A DNA stretch of 64,000 nt from Corylus avellana (taxonomy: Eukaryota > Streptophyta > Magnoliopsida > Fagales > Betulaceae). Below are positions 34,021-43,493 of the stretch, one piece after another. Within the stretch, counting starts at the first letter, position 1. Every line of letters begins with the position of its first letter. The notes beneath the pieces are model-generated. The model was not told the DNA's origin, did no database searches, and saw nothing but the letters and a program-made list of their open reading frames with translations. Where the stretch lies: NCBI RefSeq assembly GCF_901000735.1, contig NC_081550.1, positions 11,434,571 to 11,498,570 on the forward strand, read 5' to 3'. The position numbers and the translations under genes were made by a program.

Positions 34021-34836
34021 GAGAGGGAGGCAGCGCCGTGGGCTGTGTTAAGCGGCTGTTTTTAGCCCAATTTCGGCAAGAACTGGTCTGATTGTGGGGA
34101 TTTTCCGGTGACCATTTACAGCGGAGGTATTTTACTGTAGGTGTGTAATTCTTGTGATTTTATTTAGGGTTTCTGGACTATTTTGATTTGCTGTTCTTGG
34201 TGGAATTTGAATGAGTATTCTAGGTTTAATTTCTGGGTTTTGTTAATTTGCAGCCACCCATTAGGGGTTGGGGGTGGCTTTCTAGCAACCCTTTCAATTT
34301 TTTATTTTTTTAGATTTAATTTTTAAATTAAATTAATAGAAAATTAATATGCTGACGTGGTAAAACAATGCGTAATTGGGACTGACGGGCGTAAAATGTT
34401 TAGGGGAAAAATGTAACGGTAGGGATTTATTTGCCTTTTCGATTGGCCAAGGGAGTACAAATTAAAAAAAAAAAAAGTTTAGGGATTTTTCAGTTTTGGC
34501 ACGTTGACTGAGAGATTTATAATATATTTACCCCATTAATAAACTAACAATTTTTTTATACTATTGCAAGAGAAAGCTCACTTGTTTGCCTACGTCATAT
34601 TTAATATTTCCTTAATAAACCAACAATCTTTTTCCATTGTTCTGATTCTTCTTTTCTAGACTTTTGTAATAATAATATATATATATATATATTTTTTTTT
34701 TGAGTGTTAATGGCATAACAAAACAACTCACATAATGGAAGATAAGATATATACGAAGTAAAACAACAAATATGTTTTAAATTTAGAATCTAAAAATTTT
34801 AAATCTAAAACCGGGGATAGTAAAAAAATTAATTAC

Positions 34837-35377
34837 CTCTTCTTTAAAGAAAGGTTGCATAACAGAATGAGGAGTCTCCTCTGCACTCATTTCCTTGAGT
34901 TCTTTGTTGATTGTCATGTCGGAACTGAGAGATTTGGATATGAATGTCTCTACTTTAGGGCAATTTATTATCGTCAGTTTCTTCAAGGATGGAAATTCGA
35001 TGTTACTTCCTAAGCTGAATCTTTTGAGGATTGGGAGATCTCTTAGAACCAGACATTCTAGTCGAGGAAACAGCACCTCTAGAATTATTTCTTCTTTTAC
35101 TCCTGATATTTCTGCGAATATTATCTCTTCCATAACTTCACATTTGAAGACGTGAAAATGTTTAAGTTGCACCATAAATCTAGCTGCATGTGGAGAATGA
35201 CAGTATATATTTTATGTTACCCATGCCGTGCACAACCAAGAATAACAAATTTTCAAATCTTGACGTTGCTTGTGTATTTCTTAATATGCAAGAAGACCTT
35301 GCCAGATGCTGGTTCTGCTCTATCTCTGCCAAGTTAACTGATGACAGTTCCAACACTTCCAGGATAGGGAACACAAC
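34837..35377 (-). pseudogene. LRR exon Y of the CC-NBS-LRR locus
   Basis: Minus-strand acceptor GCTGTAG|GTTGTGTTCCC at 35377; donor GAAGAG|GTAATT after 34837; 541 bp. It encodes FPILEVLELSSVNLAEIEQN, RNTQATSRFENLLFLVVHG, then after a 4-bp insertion near 35182 FMVQLKHFHVFKCEVMEE, LFPRLECLVLRDLPILKRF and SAEETPHSVMQPFF. Apart from that frameshift it is open throughout, so it is the best preserved of the three repeated LRR exons. It is paralogous to exon X through the tandem duplication. Its downstream intron was invaded by the nested element ending at 34534. Confidence 0.86.
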
Positions 35378-36207
35378 CTACAGCGATAGTTAATGCTTTA
35401 TCCTTCAACAACCTAAAAGATACACAAACTAGAGTATACATATTATTCTTCTTCACTTGATAAAAAGACCAAGTTTAATTGACCATAGTGACATAGCATG
35501 CTATGAGAGGAAAGAGTTAACAAAAAGATACACTCATTTTAATACCACACTATGTTTGCGGAACATGTTTGGTCTTGATTATTATTATTGTTCATTAGAA
35601 TTCTTGAGCTTTTTATTTGTGGGTTTATCAAGAGTAGAAAATGTGTTCCGTCAAAAAGAGGGGAGGGGAATCTTTAATGGCAAGACGGCAACATACATAT
35701 ATATACATGTCGTTGTGTTGAATGTAACAATCCACAATGACATGTTGTCCTTGCTAGATGGGACAGTTAACAACATAATTGACAACACAATATTGTTTAC
35801 TTATGATAATCTTTAACAAAATGTTTTTAGCGACGAAGTTTGACCATTTTAAAGACCATAATTGTCAACGTCTTATTTTCTTCTTGTTAAAAGTGTTTTT
35901 AACAAAGACTTTGATTTATTGTCCATTATTTACATATTAACGAAATACTTTCAACAATAATCTGGCAGCAAAAATTTGTTGTAGCTAAAAAATTTAAACA
36001 ACTATTTTCGTTGCTAAAAGTCAAGTTTGTTGTGGTAATGAACTTGTACTTTGCAGCTACAAAGTAGGGGCCTTTATATGAATTTCAATAGGATAAGCAA
36101 CTGTGTGTCATGTAGAATGCCTTTGCACACACATAACAGTCATTCCATAGCCATTTGGACACAACAAGTAGCGAGATCATCACAAATTGAAAAAATTATC
36201 TTAAAAC
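35378..36207. other. Intron between LRR exons Y and W, left part
   Basis: The first ~400 bases are the duplicated-unit intron (shared with 17170-17580). From about 35820 to 36040 the text carries agcgacgaagtttgacc and, inverted-looking, tttcgttgctaaaagtc, which recalls a small CACTA- or MITE-type element, but I could not find clean ends. Ends with aaaac (36203-36207), the left target duplication of the copia element. Confidence 0.5.
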
Positions 36208-36491
36208 TATTAAGACATCTACCACGTCTGTAACAGAGTCTCAATCTTCCAAAGATCTGCTTTAGATTAGATAACATTGCATCTTTTGTAATTCAATTGT
36301 AGCAATGTTATCTTATCTTCTTTAGTTCTTTTGTAATTCAAATGTTGATAACTTTAGTCTTCGTTTGTAATTCAAATGCATTTTTATCTTTTTAGTTGTA
36401 ACTGATTTTCAAAGTTATAAATATACGTATGGTCAGCAAACTAAGTAAGCTGCCATTTCCACATTTCCGCATTCAATATTGTTTATTTACA
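36208..36491 (+). repeat. 5' LTR of Copia-E, with primer site 36492-36504
   Basis: A 284-bp LTR ending TTGTTTATTTACA, matching 42240-42263 of the right LTR. The adjoining TAGTATCAGAGCC is the initiator tRNA-Met primer site with one G-to-A change. Contains gttataaatatacg, a TATA-like element, near 36413. Confidence 0.9.
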
Positions 36492-36533
36492 TAGTATCAG
36501 AGCCTCCCCAGGTTCACAACCAATATTGATCAA

Positions 36534-39500
36534 ATGGCTGCTACTTTCAACCCACCAAACATTTCTCATATCAGCAACAGAAGACTTGACCACTCCACTT
36601 CTTATCTTACGTGGACTTCACAATTTCTTCCTACTCTACGAAGCAATGACTTACTTGGTGTTGTTGATGGAACCGAGCCTTGTCCTCCAAAATTTCTTCT
36701 TGATTCTGATAGCAAAGAAATTCCTCAAGTTAACCCAAAGTTTGTTATCTAGGTCAAGAAGGACCAGTGGTGCCTAAGCTGGTTCAATGCTTGTTTATCT
36801 GAGAGTGTCCTTTCCTCTGTTTATGGACTGAAAACATCAAAACAAGTTTGGAGCTATTTTTCCTCGAGATTTGCTTCTCAGTCTCGTTCCAGGATAGCAC
36901 AAATCAAGCGACAATTGCAGTCCCTACACCAGGGAGCCTCATCTTGTTCTGAGTTCTGCAATTGGCTAAGTCATGTGCTGATCAACTGGCTGCCATTGGC
37001 AAACCAGTGGATGATGGCGACTTGATATCTTATGTGATAGGTGGTTTAAACTCTTCATGCCATCCTTTTATCACATCTTACTCAATTGCAACTCGGGAAA
37101 CCAGTTTACCTTATGATCAGTTTCAAACTGAATTGCTAAATGATAAGATGCTGCTTGACAATTCCCGGAAGTCAACTGAGCAGGAAATAGGTGGATTTTC
37201 TTTGTACTCACAGAAGCCCAAGAGTTAGCAGTTTCACAAGAACAAATTCTCTGATCGTGCAAAGAAGAATTTTGGTGTGTCATCCACTCATTCAAAAGGA
37301 CCCAAGAATGATTCTTCTTCTTTTCCAAATACCAACATACCCTCATGTCAAATCTGTGGCAAAAGTGGACATCAAGCTCTTGACTGTTTCCATAGAATGG
37401 ATTTTAGCTACCAGGGTTAACACCCTCCAGCACAGCTAGCTGCCATGATGGCCAAGAACAATTCAGCCACTGATCAAACATGGCTTGTTGACAGTGGAGC
37501 CAACCACCATATTACTGATGATGTGGCTAATTTGGAGACTAAAGATTCTTATCATGGTGGTGAAGAAGTTTTAGTGGGCAATGGTTCTGGTTTGTTTATA
37601 GCACACATTGGTTCCTCTCATTTTTCACATTCCAATACTGATTTTCATATGAAAAACATAATTCATTGTCCAAATGCAGCCACTAATCTTCTTTCCATTC
37701 AAAAGTTTTGTGAAGACAATAACTGTTGGTTTAAACTTACCTCTAATTATTTTCTTGTGAAGGACAATCGTATGGGGCAGATACTTTTGCAAGGGCCAAG
37801 TAGAGAGGGACTATATCCTATCAAGTTTCCAGCTTCCATCAATAAGGCTCGAGCATTCACTGCTCTCATTGGAGTTTTCGCTACTGCGTATGTTTGGCAT
37901 TCTTGTTTAGGGCATCATGCCTCTCATGTTTTTCAATCAATCAAAACTCATTGTAGTTTGCCTGTTAAAGGCACAATCAATAAAGATTCAATTTGTGAAT
38001 CATGTCAAATGGCCAAAAGCAAATACATTCCTTTTTCTATTTCTACTAGAACTGCTAAATGTCCTCTTGAAATCATTCATTCTGATCTATGATGTTCTCC
38101 CATTTCATCTATAAGTGGATGTTGTTTTTACATTATATTTATAGATGAGTTCTCTCGTTTTTCATGGATGTTTCCATTAAAATTTAAATCTGAAGCATTT
38201 GCTGCCTTTGTCAAATTCAAAAGCTTTGCTGAAAATCAATTTACAAGCAAAGTTAAAACACTTCAGTCAGATGGTGGAGGGGAATTTCTTTCCAATCAGT
38301 TTAAACCTTCCTTCACACCAATGGCATAATGCATCAACTGTCATGTCCATACACCTCTTAGCAAAATGGTATAGTTGAGAGGAAGCATAGACATCTGGTA
38401 GAAACTGGATTAGCTTTTTTTTCTCACTCACATCTTCCACAAAAGTATTGGGTTGAAGCTTTTAATACCTTAAATTTTATGATTAACAGGCTCCCCACTA
38501 CTGTCTTGCAAAACAAGTCACCTTATCAAGTACTCCTCAATAAAGATCCAGATTACTCTATCTCAGAATTTTTGGTTGTGCATGTTATCCTTTGTTGAGA
38601 CCATACAATAATCATAAAATGCAATTTTGATCTAAGAAATGCATCTTCTTAGGATATAGTGCTAATCATAAAGGGTATAGGTGTCTTGACTCATCTACCA
38701 ATCGTGTCTATCTCAGTAGACATGTTGTGTTTGATGAATTGCAATTTCCTGCCAAGGATATAAGTCCTCCTCTACCACAGCTTGCTAGACCAGTAGCTGC
38801 ATCTGAGAACCTTCCACTTTAGGTACCTGCTTTGTCTTCCTGTTCTCTTGACATTTCCAATATTGCAAACTCAGATACTTGTAATTCTGTTGTGCCTATT
38901 GATTCCTAGCAGTTTTGACTTGGATACATCTTTGCCTCCATCTGTAACTTCTCAAGTCCCTGCTGCAGATCATGACCCCTTAGATTCTATGATCTTACCA
39001 TTATCTGCAACTTCATGGGAAGAAGCAACTTCTGCACCTCAAAATTCTGTCTCTCAGGAGCTTATTTCTGATCCTCCTAACTCAAGTCTTCCTTCTCCCA
39101 CATCATCTGAGTCTATTCACCCTATGGTGACTCGTGCTAGAGATGGTGTTGCCTGTCCTAAGCAATTCCCAGACTATCATACCTATTATTCCACTAAACA
39201 TCCATTGTGTGCTTTGCATTCTATTGTCGTTCCCATTGAACCAACTTCTTTTAAGCAAGCTACCAAATTTGATGAGTGGCAGAATGCAATGCAGGCAAAG
39301 TTTGATGCTTTACAAACAAATCATACATGGGATTTGTGTTCCAGACCATGTAACAAGAATGTCATTCAAAACAAATGGGTTTATAAAGTGAAGCAAAAAT
39401 CAGATGGCTCCATAGAACGTTTTAAAGCTCGATTGGTAGCCAAGAGGTTTCAACAACAAGATGGTTTAGATTACACAGAGACATTTAGTCCTATTATCAA

Positions 39501-40836
39501 ATCGTCTACTATTCACATTATCCTTGCACTTGTTGTTTACTATAATTGGCCTCTTAGGCAACTAGATGTATCCAATGCTTTTTTGCATGGATCTCTTGAA
39601 GAAGAAGTGTTTATAGAGCAACCTCCTGGTTTTGTTGATTCCAAGTTCCCTAGTCACGTTTGTAGATTAAAAAAAGCAATTTATGGTCTTAAACAAGCAC
39701 CCAGTGCTTGGTTTAACCGATTATCTCAATCATTACTTAATCTTGGCTTTTCTGAGTCCCTAGTTGATTATTCGTTATTTACTTATCATCATCTGGATGT
39801 GCATCTCTTTATACTCATCTATGTTGATGATATACTTGTTACTGGGAATAATCATTCAGGTATTCTTCGGTTGATTGATTGTTTAAGATCTAATTTTGCA
39901 ATGAAGGACTTGGGGCCACTACACTATTTTTTGGGAATCAAGGTTGATCGTGATTCTTCAGGTATGTTTCTTTCCCAAACAAAATACATTGTTGATCTTT
40001 TACATCGCTCCAAGATGATTGGAGCAAAGCCATGTGGAACACCTATAGCATATGGTGTGAAGTTCTCTGCTTTCTCTGGTGATCCACTGCCCAATCCAAC
40101 TGAATACAGAAGCATAGTAGGGGCATTGCAATATAGCACACTGACTCGTCCCGAAATAGCTTTTGTTGTTAATCAACTATGTCAATTCATGCAATCTCCT
40201 ACAACAGATCATTGGATTGCTGCCAAGTGAGTCTTACAGTATCTAAAGGGTACTTTGCATCGAGGTCTACATTTTATCAAAGGAGAACTTAGGTTGAGTG
40301 CATTTTGTGACTCTGATTGGGCTAGCAGTATTGATTATCGACGGTCTACCACTGGTTATGCAATTTTTCTTGGTTCCTGCTTGGTGTCGTGGAGTGCCAA
40401 GAAACAACCAGTAGTTTCCAGGTCTAGCACGGAGTCTGAATATCGATCAATGGCTTTTGTCACTGCTGAGCTCTACTGAATTAGGATGTTGCTTCGTGAT
40501 CTTCGTGTTCCTCTAGTTTGTCCTCCCACACTTTGGTGTGATAATTTGGGTGCTTTATCTCTTGCATCTAACCTGGTGTATCATGCACGCACCAAACATA
40601 TAGTAGTGGACTACCACTTTACTAGAGAGAAGGTAGTAAGACATGATATTCAGCTAAGGTTTATCTCCACTTCTGCACAGCTACCTAACATTTTTACAAA
40701 AGGACTTACTACTGCTCGATTCCAGTTTCTGCGTGACAAGCTTCTCATTCGTGATCTTCCCATCAGCTTGAGCGGGGATGTTAAGACATCTACCACGTCT
40801 GTAACAGATTCCCAATCTTCCAAGGATACTCTGTGA
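36534..40836 (+). pseudogene. Copia-E gag-pol polyprotein, broken
   Basis: ATG at 36534 (MAATFNPPNISHIS) opens copia gag (DQWCLSWFNACLSESVL, QIKRQLQSLHQG), then a CCHC knuckle (CQICGKSGHQALDC, near 37350) and protease (WLVDSGANHHIT, near 37485). GAG-pre-integrase and the integrase zinc finger (WHSCLGHHASHVF, CESCQMAKSKY) follow, then the integrase core (IDEFSRFSWMF, TLQSDGGGEF), then a badly shifted stretch 38330-38850. RT at 39280-40230 is largely open (QLDVSNAFLHGSLEEEVF, IYVDDILVTGN). RNase H follows (CDSDWASSIDYRRSTTGYAI, WCDNLGALSLA). TGA at 40228 sits where CGA is likely and TGA at 40477 where TGG is likely. Not functional. Confidence 0.92.
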
Positions 40837-42263
40837 TAAGTGCTAGAATATTCATATTTTCAGCCCTAATCGGATTGGATGCAAAATTGGATTCTGAATA
40901 TGTCTCGGTATTTTGACCATAACTTTCAGCTCAGATATCCGATTGAGTTTATTCAAGTGGCATTCGAAAGCTAACTCAAAATTATAGAATTCATTGTGAA
41001 ATAGAATTTTCCCAATTCGGACCGCCACAAGGCCAAAATCACGCCGCAAGATAGGACCGCAATTGTGGGCGAATCCTATTCCGATTTGGGCTTAGGTTTT
41101 CTTTATCCTAATTGGACTTGGACTTAAATCTCCGAAATTCCTAGGATTACTAGGGCTTCTAGGACTCTCCTGAACCCTATAAATAGACCTCTAAGCCTCA
41201 CAATTGAGGGGCAATTAGACGGAGACGCGCCGGGGGCGCCGTTCTTGGTCGTTTTTCGTGTTTTCTGGGTTTTTGGAGCTTTGAACTTCAATTCTTTTGT
41301 AAGTTTTTAATTTTAATGAATTAATTTAGTTTCTTTATGATTTATTTTGTCATGAGAAGCTAAATCTTCAACTAAGGTTGAAGATGAAGCCTCACCATTG
41401 ATTAGTTTTATGCTTTCATGTTTTGTTCGTACAATTCCGACCTTAATGTAACGTATGTTCGTTTCAAATTCAATTATGTGACAAAATTGTGTTTGATTGT
41501 GCCGAAGTTGGATATTCATTGTGTTTCATCCGACGGATGCATTGCATCTTTTGATTTACTTTGAATATCCATTGTCTTTTGTGCAAAGCATGGATACATT
41601 GGATCTTTTGAACTAAATTAGATATGCATTGTCATTTGTCAAATGGATGGATTCATTGAATCTTTCAATAGGAACAATAGAACATGCATAGGGTTTAATT
41701 GTTTGTCGGATTTATGACCTAAAACATGAGAATATATGCTTTAATTTGGTGAGGTGGATTCTGAAAACCTTAGCATCCTTTTTATCTTTTAATTATTTCA
41801 TTTTGATTCCGTTTTTGCTTTCAATTTCAAATGCACGACAAACTTCGGAACTAGGTTAAAATAGGATTAGTTTAGATAAGAATTAGTTTTCACGACACAA
41901 TTCCCTGTAAATCGACCTCGCACTTGCACACGCTGTACTGCACAGGACTCGTGCGCTTGCGAGTACAAATAAATTTGTACATCACTCTGCTGCCCACGTC
42001 TGTAACAGAGTCTCAATCTTCCAAGGATCTGTTTCAGATTAGATAACATTGCATCTTTTGTAATTCAATTGTAGCAATGTTATCTTATCTTCTTTAGTTC
42101 TTTTGTAATTCAAATGTAGATAACTTTAGTCTTCGTTTGTAATTCAAATGCATTCTTATCTTTTTAGTTGTAACTGGTTTTCAAAGTTATAAATATACGT
42201 ATGGTCAGCAAACTAAGTAAGCTGCCATTTTCACATTTTCGCATTCAATATTGTTTATTTACA
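40779..42263 (+). repeat. 3' LTR of Copia-E, split by a solo LTR
   Basis: Starts TGTTAAGACATC right after the purine tract ttgagcgggga, is interrupted at 40833, resumes at 41985-41989 and ends TTTATTTACA at 42263. A ~42-bp motif (cacgtctgtaacag ... caatcttccaagg) occurs before and after the insertion but once in the left LTR, so this LTR also carries an internal duplication. Confidence 0.88.
40834..41984 (+). repeat. Solo LTR inside the Copia-E 3' LTR, target duplication CTCTG
   Basis: A 1,151-bp sequence starts TGATAAGTGCTAG and ends TTTGTACATCA. It is flanked by ctctg on both sides (40829-40833, 41985-41989) and carries ctataaatag at 41177-41186. There is no internal region. It contains loosely repeated text (gatatgcattgtc, tggatacattggatct). 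It differs from the other LTRs in this window, so it represents another LTR family. Confidence 0.92.
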
Positions 42264-42613
42264 AAAACATGAAGTAGGAATAATATTTTTCTTAATCAAT
42301 TAGGTTCTTAATATAGCTCATGTCTTTACTCCATCAATTATTTAATTATGAGCTCGTTGCAGTGCTATATGTTCTAAAAACTGATATGGCTATACATAAA
42401 GTTGACATGCTAGTTATTTTCAAGTATAATGTAAATGTGAAATATGTATATTGCTTACTCCTAGTCACTACCCAAGACACGAGAAGTTGTACACATCACT
42501 AGCATGCAAACTCAATAGACATTTAAAGTGTTATTAAACTTTTTTTTAATCAAATAGTGGGATGTTTAAAATAAATCTAATATTATTTTCTTTAATTAAT
42601 TAAACAGAGTTAC
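42264..42613. other. Intron sequence between Copia-E and LRR exon W
   Basis: AT-rich intron beginning with the right target duplication aaaac (42264-42268) and ending at the donor site of exon W. Nothing else recognised. Confidence 0.6.
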
Positions 42614-43132
42614 CTCTTCATTGAAGAAAGGTTGCATAATAGAATGACGGCTCTCCTCTGCATTCATTTCCTTCAGTTGTTTGCTGCCCTCCATGACTGG
42701 ACTGGCAGGTTTGAATATGAATGTCTTTAATTGAGGGCAATGTACTACCCCACATTCTTCAAGGATGGAAATTCGATATTACTTCCTTTGCAAAATCTTT
42801 TGAGGAATGTAAGATTTTCTAGTAACAGACATTGTAGTTGAGGGAACAACACTATAGGATTTACTAATAATTCTGTGACTAGTATCTCTTCCACAACCTT
42901 GCGTCCGATACGTGAAGATGTTTGAGGTGCACCATAAATCTAGCTGTAGAGAGTGACATCAGAAATTTTATGTTACCAGAGCCTTTTACTTCCAAGAATG
43001 ACAAATTTCCAAATCTCGATGTTGCTTGCATGTTTGTTAATCTAAAGAGGACCCTGCTGGATGTTGGTTTTGCTCTATCTCTGCCAAGTTTACTGATGAC
43101 AGTTCTAAACTTTCCAAGATGGGGAACACAAC
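42614..43132 (-). pseudogene. LRR exon W of the CC-NBS-LRR locus
   Basis: Minus-strand acceptor CCTACAG|GTTGTGTTCCCC at 43132; donor GAAGAG|GTAACT after 42614; 519 bp. Encodes FPILESLELSSVNLAEIEQN, then in another frame NMQATSRFGNLSFLEVKGSG and STARFMVHLKHLHV, with stops and frameshifts after that. It is homologous to exons X and Y but more diverged, so it is the older member of the exon family. Exons W, Y and X share the same phase, the same acceptor context and the same EE|GT donor, which marks a repeated exon module. Confidence 0.83.
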
Positions 43133-43389
43133 CTGTAGGTAGCAACAATTACTCCTCCTCCTGAACGTACAACCTATAAGATGCACATGCAAGCTAGGGT
43201 GTGCATAATTGTGTCTGTGTACTCTTTGGGCGGGAATAAGGTCACGTTTTTGTCACATGTGACATTCACTTCAATTGAAAATGGCAAGGGATCATCTTTG
43301 TTCCAATGATTCTAAAACTTCAAGATTAACATTGCTACAATTAGAAAGATAATTTCTTAGGTCGATAAAAAAAAAAAATAATAATAATA

Positions 43390-43429
<40 letters not shown>

Positions 43430-43493
43430 CATCTATTTTTAGTTTGTACCAAGTGTGTGGGATCATTATTTGACGAATTGGACTTTAATATAC
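43133..43493. other. Intron upstream of LRR exon W
   Basis: Holds an A-rich run at about 43369-43425 and otherwise unremarkable sequence between the donor of the head exon and the acceptor of exon W. Confidence 0.6.

Larger units (their letters stand above)
18724..34534. mobile_element. Outer TIR element (MULE-like, non-autonomous) hosting a LINE and Gypsy-D
   Basis: The left end gggaaaataataaatccctg is the imperfect inverse of the right end, whose complement reads ggggtaaatatattataaat then ctctcagtcaacgtgcc. The arms continue: 18724-18826 plus 33348-33525 on the left matches the complement of 34250-34534 on the right, including the shared gtcagtccc and agccacccccaacccct. Flanks tttaataa (18716-18723) and attaataa (34535-34542) form an 8-bp duplication with one mismatch. 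The paralogous intron at about 16355 shows the empty site gctttaataaacc. Without its own insertions the element is about 1.3 kb with ~280-bp arms and no ORF, which suggests a Mutator-type MITE. Confidence 0.78.
36208..42263 (+). mobile_element. Copia-E, complete Ty1/copia element with target duplication
   Basis: LTRs at 36208-36491 and 40779-42263 bracket gag, integrase, RT and RNase H in copia order. Identical 5-bp flanks aaaac lie at 36203-36207 and 42264-42268. The right LTR is enlarged by a foreign solo LTR (40834-41984) plus its duplication. The left LTR begins TATTAAGAC where the right begins TGTTAAGAC. The element lies in the intron between LRR exons W and Y, opposite to the gene's direction. 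Confidence 0.95.

Noticed and set aside
34837..35377. Exons X and Y as two independent resistance genes
   Set aside because: No NBS head or promoter precedes either, and splice signals link them to flanking LRR exons; a duplicated exon within one gene is simpler.
41177..41186. TATA box as a host promoter
   Set aside because: It lies at the normal place inside a solo LTR with clean ends and target duplications.
43369..43425. Long A-run in the intron as a retroposon tail
   Set aside because: No retroposed sequence or target duplication found beside it; treated as simple sequence.
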